A DNA stretch of 64,000 nt from Siderastrea siderea. Its lineage: Eukaryota > Cnidaria > Anthozoa > Scleractinia > Rhizangiidae. The notes beneath the pieces are model-generated. The model had not been told where the DNA came from. It did no database searches and saw nothing but the letters and a program-made list of their open reading frames with translations. The stretch spans positions 45,532,701 to 45,596,700 of the forward strand of contig OZ034969.1 of NCBI GenBank assembly GCA_964030785.1. Direction: 5' to 3'. A program made the translations under genes and the position numbers. Positions 42,945 to 57,900 of the stretch are shown here, in pieces (within the stretch, counting starts at the first letter, position 1; every line of letters begins with the position of its first letter).

Positions 42945-45900
42945 CAGAGATAATTGAGCTTAAATTTGGAAAGAAATTGCCATACATTCTTTGTAGTTTA
43001 ACACTTTTTTAGAATTATCGTCGTTAAATTATCTCTGAAAAATTCGTGGTTACCCACATTTTTCTTTCTGGTTCCAATAACCCTTGATAAGATCTACTTT
43101 TTCCCCATAGTCATAACCTTTGCGAAAATACATCTCTATTAGGAGGCACTGTCCCTTAGTACAGCCCTTCAATAGTACATTTGTAACTTTAATAATGAGT
43201 AGAGAATTGTAACCAAGTCTTAATTGTTGTGATTCTCAATTGAGAACAAAAATCCAAGTAATCACTCTAACCAATCACAACAGATGCAAACAGTACAAGG
43301 AACTAATCAGAATTAGAAGCAAATACATGTAACTTGCATCAAGCATGAGAAATTGCATGTGATTAAGTCATGATTCCTTTTTGTTTTACTTCAGTCTGAT
43401 TGGTTGAGAAAGTGGCTGGAGTCTTTTTAGGCCATTCTCAAAAAAGCATCAAACCAAAACCAAAGAAAAGGAAAGTTACTTTCAACACTCAATGGAAAAC
43501 TGATCTAGATTACAAGAAAATGGCTGGTCACATGAAAGAGCATATCAGAAGTTCCTTTTCTATAAAGTTTGAGAAAGTTTGGATGAAAAAACCACAAAGA
43601 ACAAGTCTTAAAATTTTGAAAAAAATAAATAAATAAAAATTGGTCAGTTGGTCTGCCTGTGTCTGAAGGGACATTATTCTATCACTAATGTTTTGTACAA
43701 TGAAGGGAAACTGACGAAGCTTACATCAATGTAAAATGTACCTGGAACAGAAATAAATCCATTATGGTGTTATGTTGTTAACTTGCTGTTTAGTTGAGTG
43801 CTTCAAAAAATATCCTTTGCAACTATACTGTTAACTGCTCTAACTTCAGGTTTTTGCTGGAGATGTAATTTTGGAGGTTAATGGTCAACCTATTACTCAT
43901 TTCACCACAAATCAAGGTAAGATGTCTGAGCTTCACCAAGAATAACACAGTCAAAGCTCCCTGTATAACCACCCCTTACACTTGTTTTCAGCAACCCTTG
44001 GTTTTCCCCAAACATGGAAATTTGCCTTATCTCATCACATCACTTGTGGCTGCTAGCGACCTTTGTGTGCATGAATACCCCCTAGCAGCTGAGAGTGATG
44101 AACAGCAGCTGTATGCAGGCTACTCAGATTTATTTAACTGGCACAAACTGGACAATGCAGTGCATTACAAGCCTAATACAGCAATAACTTTGTTCCTTCT
44201 GTAAAAACATCTTGTTGTGCATGTATCTAGCGGTCAGTTGTACATGATGCAACTCCAGTGTTATGATGAGTGAGTGGGCTTGTACTCTATTTTTAGAGAC
44301 TGGAACGCTTTGGATCCATCGATTCAGGATGTTACGTCATTATCCCTTTTTAGAACAAAGGCTGAAAATGTGATCTTAATATAATTTCATAATCATTTTT
44401 CTCTCTTTTTATTGACATTATTACTATTACACATTTTACTTATAATTTTTCAGTGAAATGTTATATTTATTCTGTCTTTGGAGGACCTCCCTGAAAACCA
44501 CTCAATGTGATGGGAGCTTCCTCCATAAAGATTATTATTATTATTATTATTAATTATTATTACTTGTACCACTTCACAAAGGTTATAATCTTTGACAATT
44601 TTGTGGCGTCTTTTTGACAGCTCTCGATCTGTTGGCTTATACCGTGTGGCACTTAATTTTTGTGGGAGTTTAATTTTGTGGATTGGTATTCAAATGGATT
44701 GGCGATTTTTTGTGTTTTGCGGAAACTAATTTTTGTGGTTGGAAAAGACTGGCTTTCTTGCTGAGAATTAATTTTTGCAATTTTCTGGAAGTCATGTTCA
44801 AATGGAACTGATAACATTTTTGTTTTTTATTTGAGTACATGCAATCGAGATGCAGATAAAACAACATGGGAAAGTAAGACAGATTAACTCTGTTACACTA
44901 CAGTGGATCGACAATAACTAGGGTACCACTTGATGTATTATCCACCGACTTATCTATGGCATTTTCTCCTTCAAACCAGTATTCTTGTATATAATTTCTA
45001 CAGTGGAGTAAATTTTTGTGGAAAAAAAAATTGTGGTAATTTTATTTTGTGGGAACTTATTTTTGCAGATTGTGAAAAAAAAAAAAAACGCCAAAATTTA
45101 GTGCCACACGGTAATCAAAATCCTAAAAGTATGACAGGCAGAGTTTTCAACTTTAAAAAATGACAAAGTTCTTAAGTTTTGCTTTTACAGTATTATTTCC
45201 ACTGACAGTAATTATTATTCCATGAGGGTGCAATGTATATGAGGTGAGGAAAAATCACTGCTCAGGTGTATTCTGCCGAGTTGGTTATATTTACAATGCC
45301 ATATCCAACAAATAGGAGTGGAATAACAGTTTTGTTAAGGTGGCCAGTGAATGTTTGTAGGGGTGATAGGCCCCTTTTTATTTTTATATTTTTTCAACAA
45401 ATAAAACTGTTTTCATCTTAGTTGTAGAAACTATCCGCCATACACAAGATAATTTGAGAGTCCGACTAAGGGATGGTAAGTTAACAGCATTTGATATTTC
45501 CTTTAATCTATAAACAGGAGTGCTATGAATACCATGCATTCATTTTAATTAGACTTAAAAATGATCTTTCTTTTTGGTGTGTGTGAAAAAACATTTTATC
45601 ATAATTTCAAAAGTGGGCCATTTTTATTTTTGTTCAGATGTTGAAGAGAGTACTCTCTGCTTATTTAAAAAAGCGTTACCTTCCCTTTAAAAAACTCTCT
45701 CATCAGTTTAACATGTTTCAGGAGTTTGAACATCTGAACACGTGGGAGGTTTATTACGGAGCAGTGCCATGGGAGGATAATTGGCCTATAATATGTGATT
45801 ACCAATTGTACTCCAGAATTCATGGACGTGGAACAAAAACCTATTGAACTCTACTGGACAGATGGGTAATTAAAATAAAAGGAGAACAAAAATGAATGAA

Positions 45901-48900
45901 TTAATTAATGAGCAAAGATAATGCTTATGATACATACATACTACACCTCTCATGGCACTTTATGTAATAATAAAATTTTTGGAATGGGATTGTATACCAA
46001 CTTATGTAAGCCAGTATGTCTGTTCCACCTGGAGGTCATTATTTAAAATATAATTATTTTTGTTATAATGATTTCTTCTACAGTAAATAGACTGAGTTTC
46101 TTTGTTATAGTGAATAGTTTGAGTTTACTGATTGCATGGTCATATTTTGTTGCGGGTAAATGGTGCTTATCTGAAACCAACCTTTTGTTGTTTTATAAGT
46201 CTAAAAACAAGTGACCTTTTCAAAAAGATATATTAAAATGATATTTTATTTTTATTGGCTACAAGTCACTGATTTGAAGGTAAAGGAGTTGATTTATTGT
46301 ATGTATAGAACAAAGTCTTCAATAAAAATTATCATTTATATTTAGTTTCAAGTAATACACACAATGAGTTATGATTATTTTACTACATAATTTAAATTTT
46401 TACAGTACATGCTTAAGACTAAATTTGATTAATATCAACTTTGGCTTTGTTAGGTTTTGGTTTGTGCCACATTAGGTGCTTGTTCATACTAAGTACGATG
46501 TACTTGATCTTGAGATCAGTACAGACACTCACACAGGAGTCTCTTTATTTACCTCTAAGTTCTATCTCCCAATGCATCGCAAGTAGCGGGCAGCAAGGAC
46601 AGCAAGCTAGCCTGTGGCAGTGGGGGGAAGGGGGAGGGTGGGGGATATTGGTGATGGAGAGTCATAAAACAGAATTATGCCAAATTTTTATACCCAAAAG
46701 AAGTCCCTTTAGACTACAACTGGACCCCCCAGAAAAGGTCCAGTTATCAAGAACATAACCTGAAGAAGTCCTTCTTACATTGTCACTGCATTAAAAAAAT
46801 CAAGGGAGTTCGAGACAGCTAGATTATGCTTCCACCTTTCCATACGGGTATATATTTTGATCAGTTCTTTACATCTATAAATGAATCTGATACGACTACC
46901 GAGAAACCTGAGGCATGCGCACTTTTTATATATGAACCCTAATTCTCTTCCAATTTTTACCCAAAACAAGTTTGCCAGAAAATTTCTAACTTCCAAAAAA
47001 GGAAGGAAAAAACTTTCAAACCAGTGGAGTGAGGAAGTCTAACAATCAAGGTATGAGCAGCAAATAATCAACTGTAGGGAGCAAAATCACTGGCTGCTGG
47101 CAAATTTTGAATGGCAACGTCAGTGAATATATTTTTTGAAAGAGTTCTAATTTAAAAAAAAAATCATTGATTTCTTTACATACTCAACTTTAAAGTGCCA
47201 GCATTGTAGAGATTTGGATGTGTCAATGTATTCAACACGGGGATATGTTCCAGCAATAACAATATTACAGGGGCACCCAAGGAGAAAATTTTAGCGAAAT
47301 ACTTGAAATATCATTTTCTACTTTCTTGGATTGTTTCAGAGCTTTTTGTGTAAGCTAATACAGATTGATCTGTTCGGATTTTCTAGCTGAAAATTTAGGC
47401 CGCAGAAAATTTTAGGAAAGAAAATCCTAGCCGCCGAATTTCCGAGCTGCTGATGGCTCTCCGAAAATGCTAGCTGACCTTACTTTGGACTCTAAACGAC
47501 ATATTTGTCCCTCCGAAAACAATAGGAACTAACAAGTCATCTTTTTACGAAAGTCGGACGTGATATTTCGCCACAGAAATCTCTAGCTTTCACTGCAATT
47601 TAATCAGAAAATCTCAGGCGATTTTAGTCCTTCCGAACAGATATTCCCCGAAGCGAACCGTTGGGTGCCCCTGATATTATACAGGGACACTGTTGAATCA
47701 GATTTTCCTTAATTGTCCTCTTTTTCAAGAAATATTTTTGGAAGGAATTGCATGCTATTCATAAGTGATACTTTTAAATAACACATTTCCTGTTCTTTGT
47801 TTAATATTTGACAAGTATGGTAAAGAACAAACACATTCTGTATCACCATAATGATGTCATTGCTTTGTTGTGGGTTGTGAAAACATCATAATTATGAGTC
47901 ATAAATTATTGTTATTTGGAACATACCTTTAACCATCAAATAATAATAGTTAATAGCTTTAGCTGGAATGTGAAAGTCTTTCTCAAGGACATCCTGTTTG
48001 AAAACTATAAGTCCAATGTCATGACCTTTTGGGATGTGCATGAAACTTGAATCCTGTTCATATTATATTCCACACTTGAGTGGTTTACATGCCTGTATGG
48101 ATTTTGCTCTAGCAAACCATGAAAAGGTTGGTAGTAAACCTGCTATTATGAAGCAACATATGAACATTTTTAATTACCAATTTCTTTCTAGAATATGTCT
48201 TCCTTTTTTGTGCTAACACTGGAAGTGACATGTCTCAATGAAGTGTGTTGTGTTCAGGTTTTCATCTTGAATAGTTCTGACTTGTTCCTGATTTGTGTAT
48301 TTTTAATCAGTCTAACCACAAATTTTACATCACAGGTCATAATAGTATAGTAGTTGTGCTTCATTTGTGATAATTTTCGAATAATATAAAGCTTTTACTT
48401 TCAGTAACTTCCAAAGAATGAAGATGAATAATTTTCATGAAATTTATACTTGAGTAAAGCTGAAAAGCAAACAGGAACAGCGTGCTACGCTTCCATTTCA
48501 ATGGACTCAAAAGTTAGAAACACATCATTTTTTGATTGATGAACGTTTGTCTTTGGAAAGGAAGGATGATTATAATATTAGGTGCTTAATAATGAAGACT
48601 GGTTCAGTGCCAATATTAAGCAGAATATGACTTGCGTGCATTACTTTGTGTACAGCTGTAATCCGCAGCTCAATGCTGCTTCCTTTTAGGCTGGTTTGCC
48701 ATCCATATCATGGTGGCTGTTGTTGGGAGTTCCAAATCAATATTTTATATCCTTGAAGATTTTAGAGCAATTTTGATATTCCATTGTGTGAACACAAGTG
48801 AAAGAAAAATTTGGAGGCATTCAGAGTTGTGTGGGTGAGCTGTTTGACTGAGTTTATTTTGCTTCAGAAGCCAAGCTGACACTCCTTATTATCAATAACT

Positions 48901-51900
48901 TCCTAAATGCTATCCTTTTGCAAGTTCCCTGTTATCTGTAGTTTGTGATTGCCTTTGATCATATGTATCTTGTATTTACCAATATCTCAATGTTAAGGGG
49001 CCAATTTTGTTTGAGAGGTTAATTTTAATGTCCTAACTTCAATGGTGTTTGAATTTAATTTACTTGATGATGTGTTCTAGCCAGTCTTTCTGACATTATA
49101 ATAATATTATAAAACACAGTGACATATTCTGGATAGATACTTTGAATGTGATGGAGGTTTCATGAAAATACACTTGAATTGTTTGTTTTGACTTTTCCAA
49201 AATGTTGTTGCCTTGTGAAGGCATCAATATTTTTTATCACGGAAACAATAAATATAGCAACAGTTGGTCATATTAACTATCAGTTAAAAGTAGTACTAGT
49301 GTTAAAGTTGATGCTGGTGGCACAATTTTTTGGTATTGATGGTGCTGTTACAACTTAACTGACAGGTAAAGTTACAATTTGGCTTGCCTTGTTCTTGGAC
49401 ATGAACTTAATGCTTACAAGTTCACATAATTTTTACGTCAGTTGCCAGTGATTACAGAAAATTCAGATTGAGCAATACATACAGCCAGTTTCTATGATTT
49501 TACAGAATCAAGAATTCCACAAATTATTCCACGTATTATAAATTATAAATACCAGATTGGATAGCAAGCTCAACTTTAAAAAATGTGTCTGTTTTGGTTC
49601 AAATTTTGCTTTGGTTCAAAGTTTTTCAAACCAGTTTAATTTTTATTTTTCTTTGTCTCAGATTCATCACCATAATTTAAGACAAAGGAAAATAAAAATA
49701 AAACTGGTTTGAAAAATTTTCAAACCAAAGAAAAATTTGAACCAAAACATATCCTTAATTCTCCACATTTAGTTTCATTAAGCTTAATTATCATGGAGAT
49801 TATTTATGTTTAATGTTATCACACAACATGAATTATTGAATATCACAGCAATGCAAGAGAACGTAGACTCATAATTATTAATCAAACTTTGTGTGTGTGC
49901 TTCTTTATTCAGTTGATTTATAAATTCAGTTTATTCAGTTCATGTTCAGCATTCTGAACACTGATTTTTATCCTATTATTTTGTTCTTTCGGCAAAAGTT
50001 CATTTGAAGACTGCATTTTAACCTTTTGTTTTCAGGTTTAGTTGAACATGCAATATTTTTAAATCCGATATCAATATAAAAGGTACATTATCTAGATCTA
50101 TTTTAAGGTGTTCACTCTAATTATAAGCAGCAGAAAATCGTGGATATAGAGGCGTTAAGTGCAAAGTGTAAAGTTTTAATTTTTTTTTCATACCACTTCA
50201 ATATTTTACAAGTAAAAGACGACTTAATACATAATAAAAGTAGAATGAATGTGTACAGAGAGCCTTCAATCCCCCTGTGTGAAAGTGCTCCTCACAAAAA
50301 TACCTAAATATAAAAATGATAATTATATGGAAAAAAAATTGTTATAAAAGCATCACTTAAAATATCACAAGCAGTTGTTATCGTCTCAGTTTTGAATTGT
50401 GAAGATGTTATGCATGTACTGTTATTGCAATTAATAATTATAATAATAATGATAATCTACATGTAGAACTTATATAGTGCATTTTCTATATGGATATATT
50501 CAAGTGCGCTATACAAGCGGGTGGAATGGGAATTTGGAAATGTAGGTAAGTAGAAGAAATAAAACGTGGATTCATTTGCAGCATAGTGTACAGCCGTGGC
50601 AAACATACCCAAAACATTTTCAGTGAAAACATACCCAAAACAATGTGATGTTTTCCCGCTCAAAAGTAAAGTGAGAAATTGTGAATATATGAAATACTCA
50701 TATATGTGAAATGTGGATAAAATAAGAAATGATGATGACTCTCTCGCAATTAAAGATGTCAACTTGACATTTGATAAAAAGAAAACCTGAAAAAACATTA
50801 CGGTTTTGTACCCCATGAACTGTGTCGCCCCGAAAAATGTGGGGTATCCATGATGCTGTGCGTGTTCACAAAGCACGCCACCATTTTCAGCTCTCTTTGA
50901 CTTCAATACAGAATATTCCCAAAAGGGATTTATACAGCTGTCCTTGTATTAATATATTATATTGTAAAGTTTAACTTTTTTTTCCTTTTCTATTTGGTAA
51001 TAAAGCTTGTTGTTGTCGTTGTTGTGGAAATGTGCGGAAAATGCTCTCACTTTAGATTAATGCTGGCTGTAGAGGAAACTAAAATAATTGCTCAACCAGA
51101 AACATGCGAAAAATATTTTGTTACAAAGAAAACTTCAAGCTACCACCGCGTGGGAATACACTTAAGCTTGCACGAGTCGTGTGGAAATCTACACAGTCAT
51201 CTGTTGTTGTCTGTTTAAACAATGTTCGTGTACAGTTTTTAAAAAAAGAGAGGTTTTGATAATTCGAGTTTTTGTGGAGGCTGAGTTCCGGGAAAGAAAA
51301 GAAGTGATCTTTTGCCGGCTGGCGCCATTTGTCAACTTAGTTGTTTACTTGCGAGGCCATGCAGATGGCCGTGTCAGACTTTCCGTAGTTTTTGAAGGTC
51401 ACTGTTTGAGTCCGCTCAAATCTTTGCTTGCAGTGTCTGGTTTAATTTGCCGTGAAGTATTTTGATACCTAGTAAGAGGATTTTGACGAAAAGATGAAAA
51501 AGAATTTTTTCAGCTATTTTGATCCCATTACGCACAATGCTTTGCCTGCTGTTCTGTTACTTTTGGCGGTTGCGTTTTATTAAGCGATCGATCGTTTGCC
51601 GGTTTTCCTAATGGTTTACACGTTTATTCTAAATGATTTTTAATAATCTACGGGCTTAACAAGACATCTTCATACTGCTTTCACGTTTATGTTAATTTCA
51701 GGTGTGAATTATTTTTAACAATAGAGGTTCAACTGCGATGGCCTTCCTAATTACGGGCATTGTTCCTCGATGAATAGGTCGATGATTCGAATGCTGAGAG
51801 CAGAGACAATGGTTACGGCATTGATATACACTCGGGGCTTAAATGATTGACAGCTCTGCATCTTGTTACGCATGCCCTGTACGTTTTTTTACAAGCTAAT

Positions 51901-54900
51901 TTGCATGTTCGATCGACGTGTTTCATGGGGCGCAAAACTGTAATGTTCATGGCCTCTGTAATACCAGTGCAGCACTCTAACCAATTGAGCTATCAAGCCT
52001 ATTGCAAATTCAATTAATCCCTTAGGTGGTCAAACAAATGAAAGTGTAATATTTGTGACCCATTTTCAGCTCAAACCTGTGCAAATCCTGATAGTGCACA
52101 CAACTCTGTATTACAGGCACCTAGGTGCAGTGAGGATCATCGTCATCGTCATCATCATCATCATCATCATCATCATTTACGTTCTGTTACAATGCTTGTT
52201 AATCCTTTAAATAACATGTTTTTGAAATGTTTTGCTTCTGTCAATTTGTCTATAGACCCTGGGGCAAGGGAGCGTGCTCGACCATATCTCAGGCAATTTG
52301 CAGTGGCTGATCCTAAACTAGCAATTTGTCAAGCAAGACTGAAACGGTCTGCCTCTGCACCAAATCATCCAGGAGGCCACGCTCACACTGATCAACTTCG
52401 TAGAAAGGGCATTAGAAAGAAGGAAGAGAAAACGATGCACAAAGGAAACAGCACAAGCTCTGATGACATTAGGTCTGTGGGGAGGATGAGCCTCATCGGA
52501 CTGGAACAAGGTGTTGATGGTATTTTTACAAGAAGGAAAGAAGATATTGTGGAAATAGTGATAACCAACTTTCCAGTAGACAACAACTCTCCTTCAAGCA
52601 AAACTGATAAACTTACAAGACCTGAAAGTTACAAAAGGAAGAGCTTTCCTGGTAATGGGAGTAATGGTAGTAGGACTAGTCAAGAGTCTTCACCAAAGAG
52701 TTGCATCAACTGTGGACAACCACTAGATTGTTCTAAAGATGTGGAATGCAATGCATCTGCAGATTCAGCTCATGCGTCAAATTATTTAACATGTAGAAAA
52801 TGCGGACACGTCAGAAATTATTCTTCTGGAGGAAGCAGTCTCCCGGGCACTCCTTATTCAGCACATCGAACATTAGAAACTTCCCCATTTGGTTTACCCT
52901 CTCAACGAATTGTGCAATCGCCAACTAAGGTCAATGGAAATATAAACGATAAACCTGCACAGATGCATGGTGATAGTGATCATCATTCACGTAAGAGTAA
53001 AGAACCTTCTAATGAAACAAAAGTTGTTTTAAATGGAGGTATTAAAACTGAACATGTTTCAAAGAAACCCGTTGAAGGGCTTCCTCCTGATTCTTTTGGG
53101 AGACAGTTTGGTGACTTACTTTATGAGAGTCCAAGTTCGAAGGCACAGAGATTGTTTAACTTCGAAGGATTTGACAGAGACGAAGTTGCACAAGAACTTA
53201 GTAAAAAGTAAGTACCAATTTCTGTTAGTACTGTCGTCTTTACCAGTACCACTTACTGAGGTTTTTGGCATCTTTTTGGATGAAACCTCTGCTGTGGTTT
53301 CATTCCCGGTGAGAGGTTGGTATGGGGAGGCTCCTCTCTGGGGTTCAAACGTTATTCTTTCGTATTCTCATTTTTGTGTGGCTTCATGGAACGGAAACCA
53401 CATTGCTATCACTCGATGGAGTTTTTGTGTGGATACAGACCTACAATTCTCTGCTACACTTGTGGTATACCTTTGGTAACAAAGAAGATAAGCGCGTGTT
53501 GCACTTGTCACGTAGGGTATAAAGGTTCATAAAGGCAGGGGGTACAAATTGCGTCAAGTTTCCGGTGTAAGATTTTAGTCTTTATGTTTCTTCATGGTTT
53601 TTGCCATGCTCCGTTTTATGAGCTACAATTCTTGACGAGGCGTTTGTTGGCTGTATGGGTTCGCTACGTTTTTAATATGCTTGTTAGATGTGATATTCTA
53701 GACGAAAGAAAACAATGCAACCTTCGCGAACTAGCCTGAGTGCACGCTTCTAAAGCGCTTGTTGTTCTTTGGATGTCAATCAATAAGCAGGCAGAGGTGT
53801 CTCAGAAACAACTTATCTCGAGTAATCAACATTTTGACGAATTGTTCAAATGCGAAGTCAAATCAACAACTTTTGAAAGTGTATGACTATCTTCCAATTT
53901 GTCTCTACGTTTAAGTATTGAAAATATATGACGGTATACCGGTATACATTCTAATTCTGGCACTTGTACGTGACAGTTTTTATTGTATATCGTGCTTTGT
54001 CTCATTATTATAAATTCAATGGAAATCAGCCCTTTCATTTCATACCCACAAACTAGTAGCTCACAAAGCAAAGAGTTTATTGTGATAAGCATCTTATTTT
54101 TTTTTCGTGATGGTATCAATGGTGATGGGATGATACAATGTGTTGTGATTGACAATCAAATCTGCGTGAAAATGTAAAATCGTGCGACTAATATTACTGG
54201 GCTGAAAAATATCCTTCGCTATACCGGGGCCTTCTTTGTACAGGGGCTCGTTACATTGGGGTTCCCCTCCTGTAATTTGAAGCCACACTAGTATGCCTCA
54301 GCATAACGTTTATTATCTCATGGCATTGTAGTTGAGTTGACCACATTTTTGTGGTTATTTTCATGGGCTGTTGTGCAGTTTTGCTGTTGTTTGCTGGATC
54401 ATCGGGCCATGTTGGAGACACTTTCATTACTTTTAGGTGCTGATGTATCAGATGACTAGGTCTGGGTTCCTGCTGTATTTTATTATCCCCCCCCCGTGCT
54501 ATGTTATATTCCCATAAAGAAATATGACATAGCAAAACTAGAGTATTCAAGGGTATTCAAGTGCTAGGTTAATTAATGCCCACAGCATCATGTCCTACAT
54601 TTCCTAAATTTGATTGGCTAGATGAACCAATTAGGATTATGCTGTATAAGATCATTAATAGGATTTTATAAAATTCTAGGTTAGTATCCAATAAGATTTT
54701 AGTGGGATCTTAATTCTGCTAGGGCTTTTCATTGAAGACGAAAAAGGCCCTGAAACTGATTTTCAAGTGAGTCAAGTCTGTCTGCACGTAATATATAGAT
54801 TTAGCCATGCCTAAAAGCGGAGCCTCCAAGGAATAAACTGGTGCTCTTTTCTCAAAAATAGTCCTGAAACTTTTCGCTCTGAAATATATTTCGGGGCTTT

Positions 54901-57900
54901 CTTTGGCTCGTTCCCTTTCGAAAAGTGTTTCTCAAAAAGCCCGAAAGTGTTCCGAATTGTCCTCCAAGATTTTGAGGATCTGTTCTGTAAAACCAAGCTT
55001 GAAAGGTCATTCTAGAGGCTGAGCACAGCTTAATTTTTTTTCGGGCATCAAACTGAACACATATTTTACTCAGGAGCAGTCTTGCTTGGTTTTTTAAATG
55101 TTTCCATATCCTGTCATTAACTGTCAAGGCTTGTCAAATCTCCTTGGATTATTGGCTGTTGGCTTGAATGAACTTGAAACGGCGCTCATGTACAACAACA
55201 AAATAAAACTTATTCTGAAGTAAATGGGTTATCTTCATCGCGTTCGGATGTTCAGTTAACAAATAACATGAACTGCCCCTATTAGTCTGGTCAAAATTTA
55301 TACCATCAAGATTGAAAACGAGCAAACACCAAACACGCTTTTAATTATGGCATAAGTTTTGCGGATGCGAAGTAAGCCTATGTAAAGTTAGGCGCTTTGA
55401 GGAACGCAAAACAACTTGTTTTTCAGAAGCTTTTCGGATAAAATAGCCTTAAACCGACAACTGCTTCGCTTACTATTGAAAAGTTCTAGGACAAGAAAAT
55501 CGACAATTGCACAAACCGATCCGACAGTTAAAATTGAAAGCAATTATTCGCCGTAAGTGATGCTTGTGCAGTTGCCTTGCGACTGTGCTTTGGCCTACTG
55601 TTATGAATAAACAAACACAAAATAATAAACAGAGAAATCATTTTTGAAAAAGTTTATTCGAAAACCCGTAAGTTTATACTTAAATGCAATTCGCATTACA
55701 CTTCCAGCACTTCCAGCATGTAAGACTACATCTGTCACAAATCTGAGCTTGTTTTCTAATAATTTTTTGAAGTCAAAAGTAAATGACACATTTCTAATGA
55801 CATAAATTCAATTTCAAAATGTAATTTCTTTGACCGTAATACTCAAAATCATGCACCTTAAACCCTTTAAAAACTTCACTTACTCGGCTGTGTTTCAGAA
55901 CAAGGCAAGCTCTCCGCCGTGAAGAAAACAAAGCGATGAGGTCCTTTGAAGGCAGCTTTTGTAACTTGAAGTTTTCGCCTACTACCAGTATTCTTTTGAA
56001 CTTTTTCTTTCCATTATAGGTATTAAATGTTTCTTTCTCAAGTTTAAAACTACAGTACCGTCGAACAATCGTTTTGCTAAATAAACTTAAGCTTTTTAAA
56101 GAAACCTCTTTTTCAAAAGCGACGATGGTCATGCGATTTCCCGCCAAGAAAAACGCCGGTTGCCCAAAAGCACCACGCGATTTCCCGCCAAGAAAAGGTG
56201 GCATTCTCCACTCCCGGTCGGGTTGCCTTGGGACTTCCCTCCCCCTCCCCCAGAGTCTGTACGGACGGACGGACGGATGGACGGACGTACACTGACGTCA
56301 CAACCAAAATTTTTCGGATCGATAGATTACCAAATTTCCTTAGCAATGGAGCTCCGCTGGCGGGCTTTGCCCGCAGGCTCCGCTATAAAAAAGCAGGCAC
56401 ACAAACCAAACAAAAAAGAAACAAAAACAAATTAAAGGAAAGAAGCAAACACAGAATGAGATGGACCAATAAGTATTAATTAAAAATAATGTTGAGAGCA
56501 GCAGCATACTTATGTACATACAGAGTGTATGCAGTGACCATTCAAAGTGATCCACATAGGTTTGCCCATTTCATGAGCAGGGTTCTCTCTCCTTATGGGC
56601 AAATGTTTCGCTATATAAATACACAAGTTTGCTAAAGCTTAGTTAAATAATTTTACAACCTACACAAAATGTTCAGTTAATGATGGCTGGGTCTTATATG
56701 TTTTCTTTGCAGTTCTCCTTATGGAAAGCTAGTGGCCACAGAATATCTCAAATTCTTTGATTTTAGCAATGAGAGCATAACGCAATCACTGCAGAAATTC
56801 CTAAAGGCTTTCCACTTGAGTGGGGAGACTCAGGAGAGAGAAAGAATCTTAATTCCTTTTTCTAAAAGGTATCATGAATGCAACAATCCTGAATATGGCT
56901 CAGAAGGTAAAGGTCTTTTCATTACATTATGTAAACTTGGACATAGGGGATCTCTCATTTGCAAAGTAAACTGACTGCTGTTGAAAAATGGTAAAGGTTT
57001 TTCCAAAATTAACTTAGGTTAGTGGGGTACAAGTGTGGCACGGCGGGCAGAGCACCCACCTGGGTTCAAATCATTCGGTGTAATGATAGGCTGAGTTTGT
57101 TGTTGGTTCTCATCTTTACTCTGAGGGTTATTTCAATGTTTCTAGGTTTTCCTCCCTTCACCAACACTAACATTTCTGATTCCAATTTGAACTGAAAACA
57201 ATAGACAAAAAGGCTCCAAATGGTAAACACACCTATAAGAAATCACTTTTATCCCAGTGAGGTTTATCAGTATCCAATCAACATTTGATACTCAGTTGGT
57301 ATACTTAAGCAAAGTAATCTCTAGATTAAAAGAAATTGACTCTAATGTTCTTTATTCCTCTTCAGATGCTACTCATACTTTAGTTTGTGCTATCCTTTTG
57401 CTTAACTCTGATCTACATGGTGAGGTAAGCTGGGCAACTAGACACGGCCTTGTTTTTATTCTCGAGTTATGATGGGACATTGGTTAGCTGAAAGCTTCTA
57501 TGAAGTAATAACTAAGTTAAGCTTACTGAAAGGCCTTTCAAAATGAAGAAGAATGGTGTTTTCTGTTCGGTAATATCTTCATTCTAGAGAAGTTTTTGTA
57601 TTATGCAAATTAGAAATCAATGGCTTTGTTTATTACCATTACTCTTAATTTTTTTTGACAATTTGCTTTATGACATAGAGCAGGAGCAATCATATGACAT
57701 TTTCTAGAAAAGCATGCTCACATGCACATTATTCTGTCATGCACGATGAACCAGTCATGCAAGAAAAAAAGAAATGTACTAGTCACACAAAACTTGACTT
57801 GTCAAGATTGGCTATCGAAGCTCTTTTTTTTCTGATACAATTTTCAATGTCACTTAATTAATGTTTATAACAAGTCATACTTCTACTGGATTTCAAACAG

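Larger units (their letters stand above)
45476..52255 (+). other. EFA6 intron 3 (6.8 kb)
   Basis: No coding exon is needed here, because exon 3 (phase 1) joins exon 4 in frame. It holds the CAGGGGCACCC element, a family-A relative, a SINE fragment and a CAT microsatellite; the rest is unremarkable AT-rich DNA. Open frames at 45638, 46441, 50457 (minus) and 51181 have no recognisable domains. Confidence 0.6.

Noticed and set aside
43400..43636. 78-aa lysine-rich ORF ([12 protein letters not shown])
   Set aside because: Nuclear-signal-like run, but no homology recognised, no splice context and AT-rich composition.
50457..50906. 149-aa minus-strand ORF in EFA6 intron 3
   Set aside because: Low complexity and no domain; begins in a TATATAG/AATAAT repeat-like stretch. 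Probably repeat-derived.
51927..51998. Functional tRNA gene on the minus strand
   Set aside because: The T arm and B box are lost; treated as a SINE fragment.
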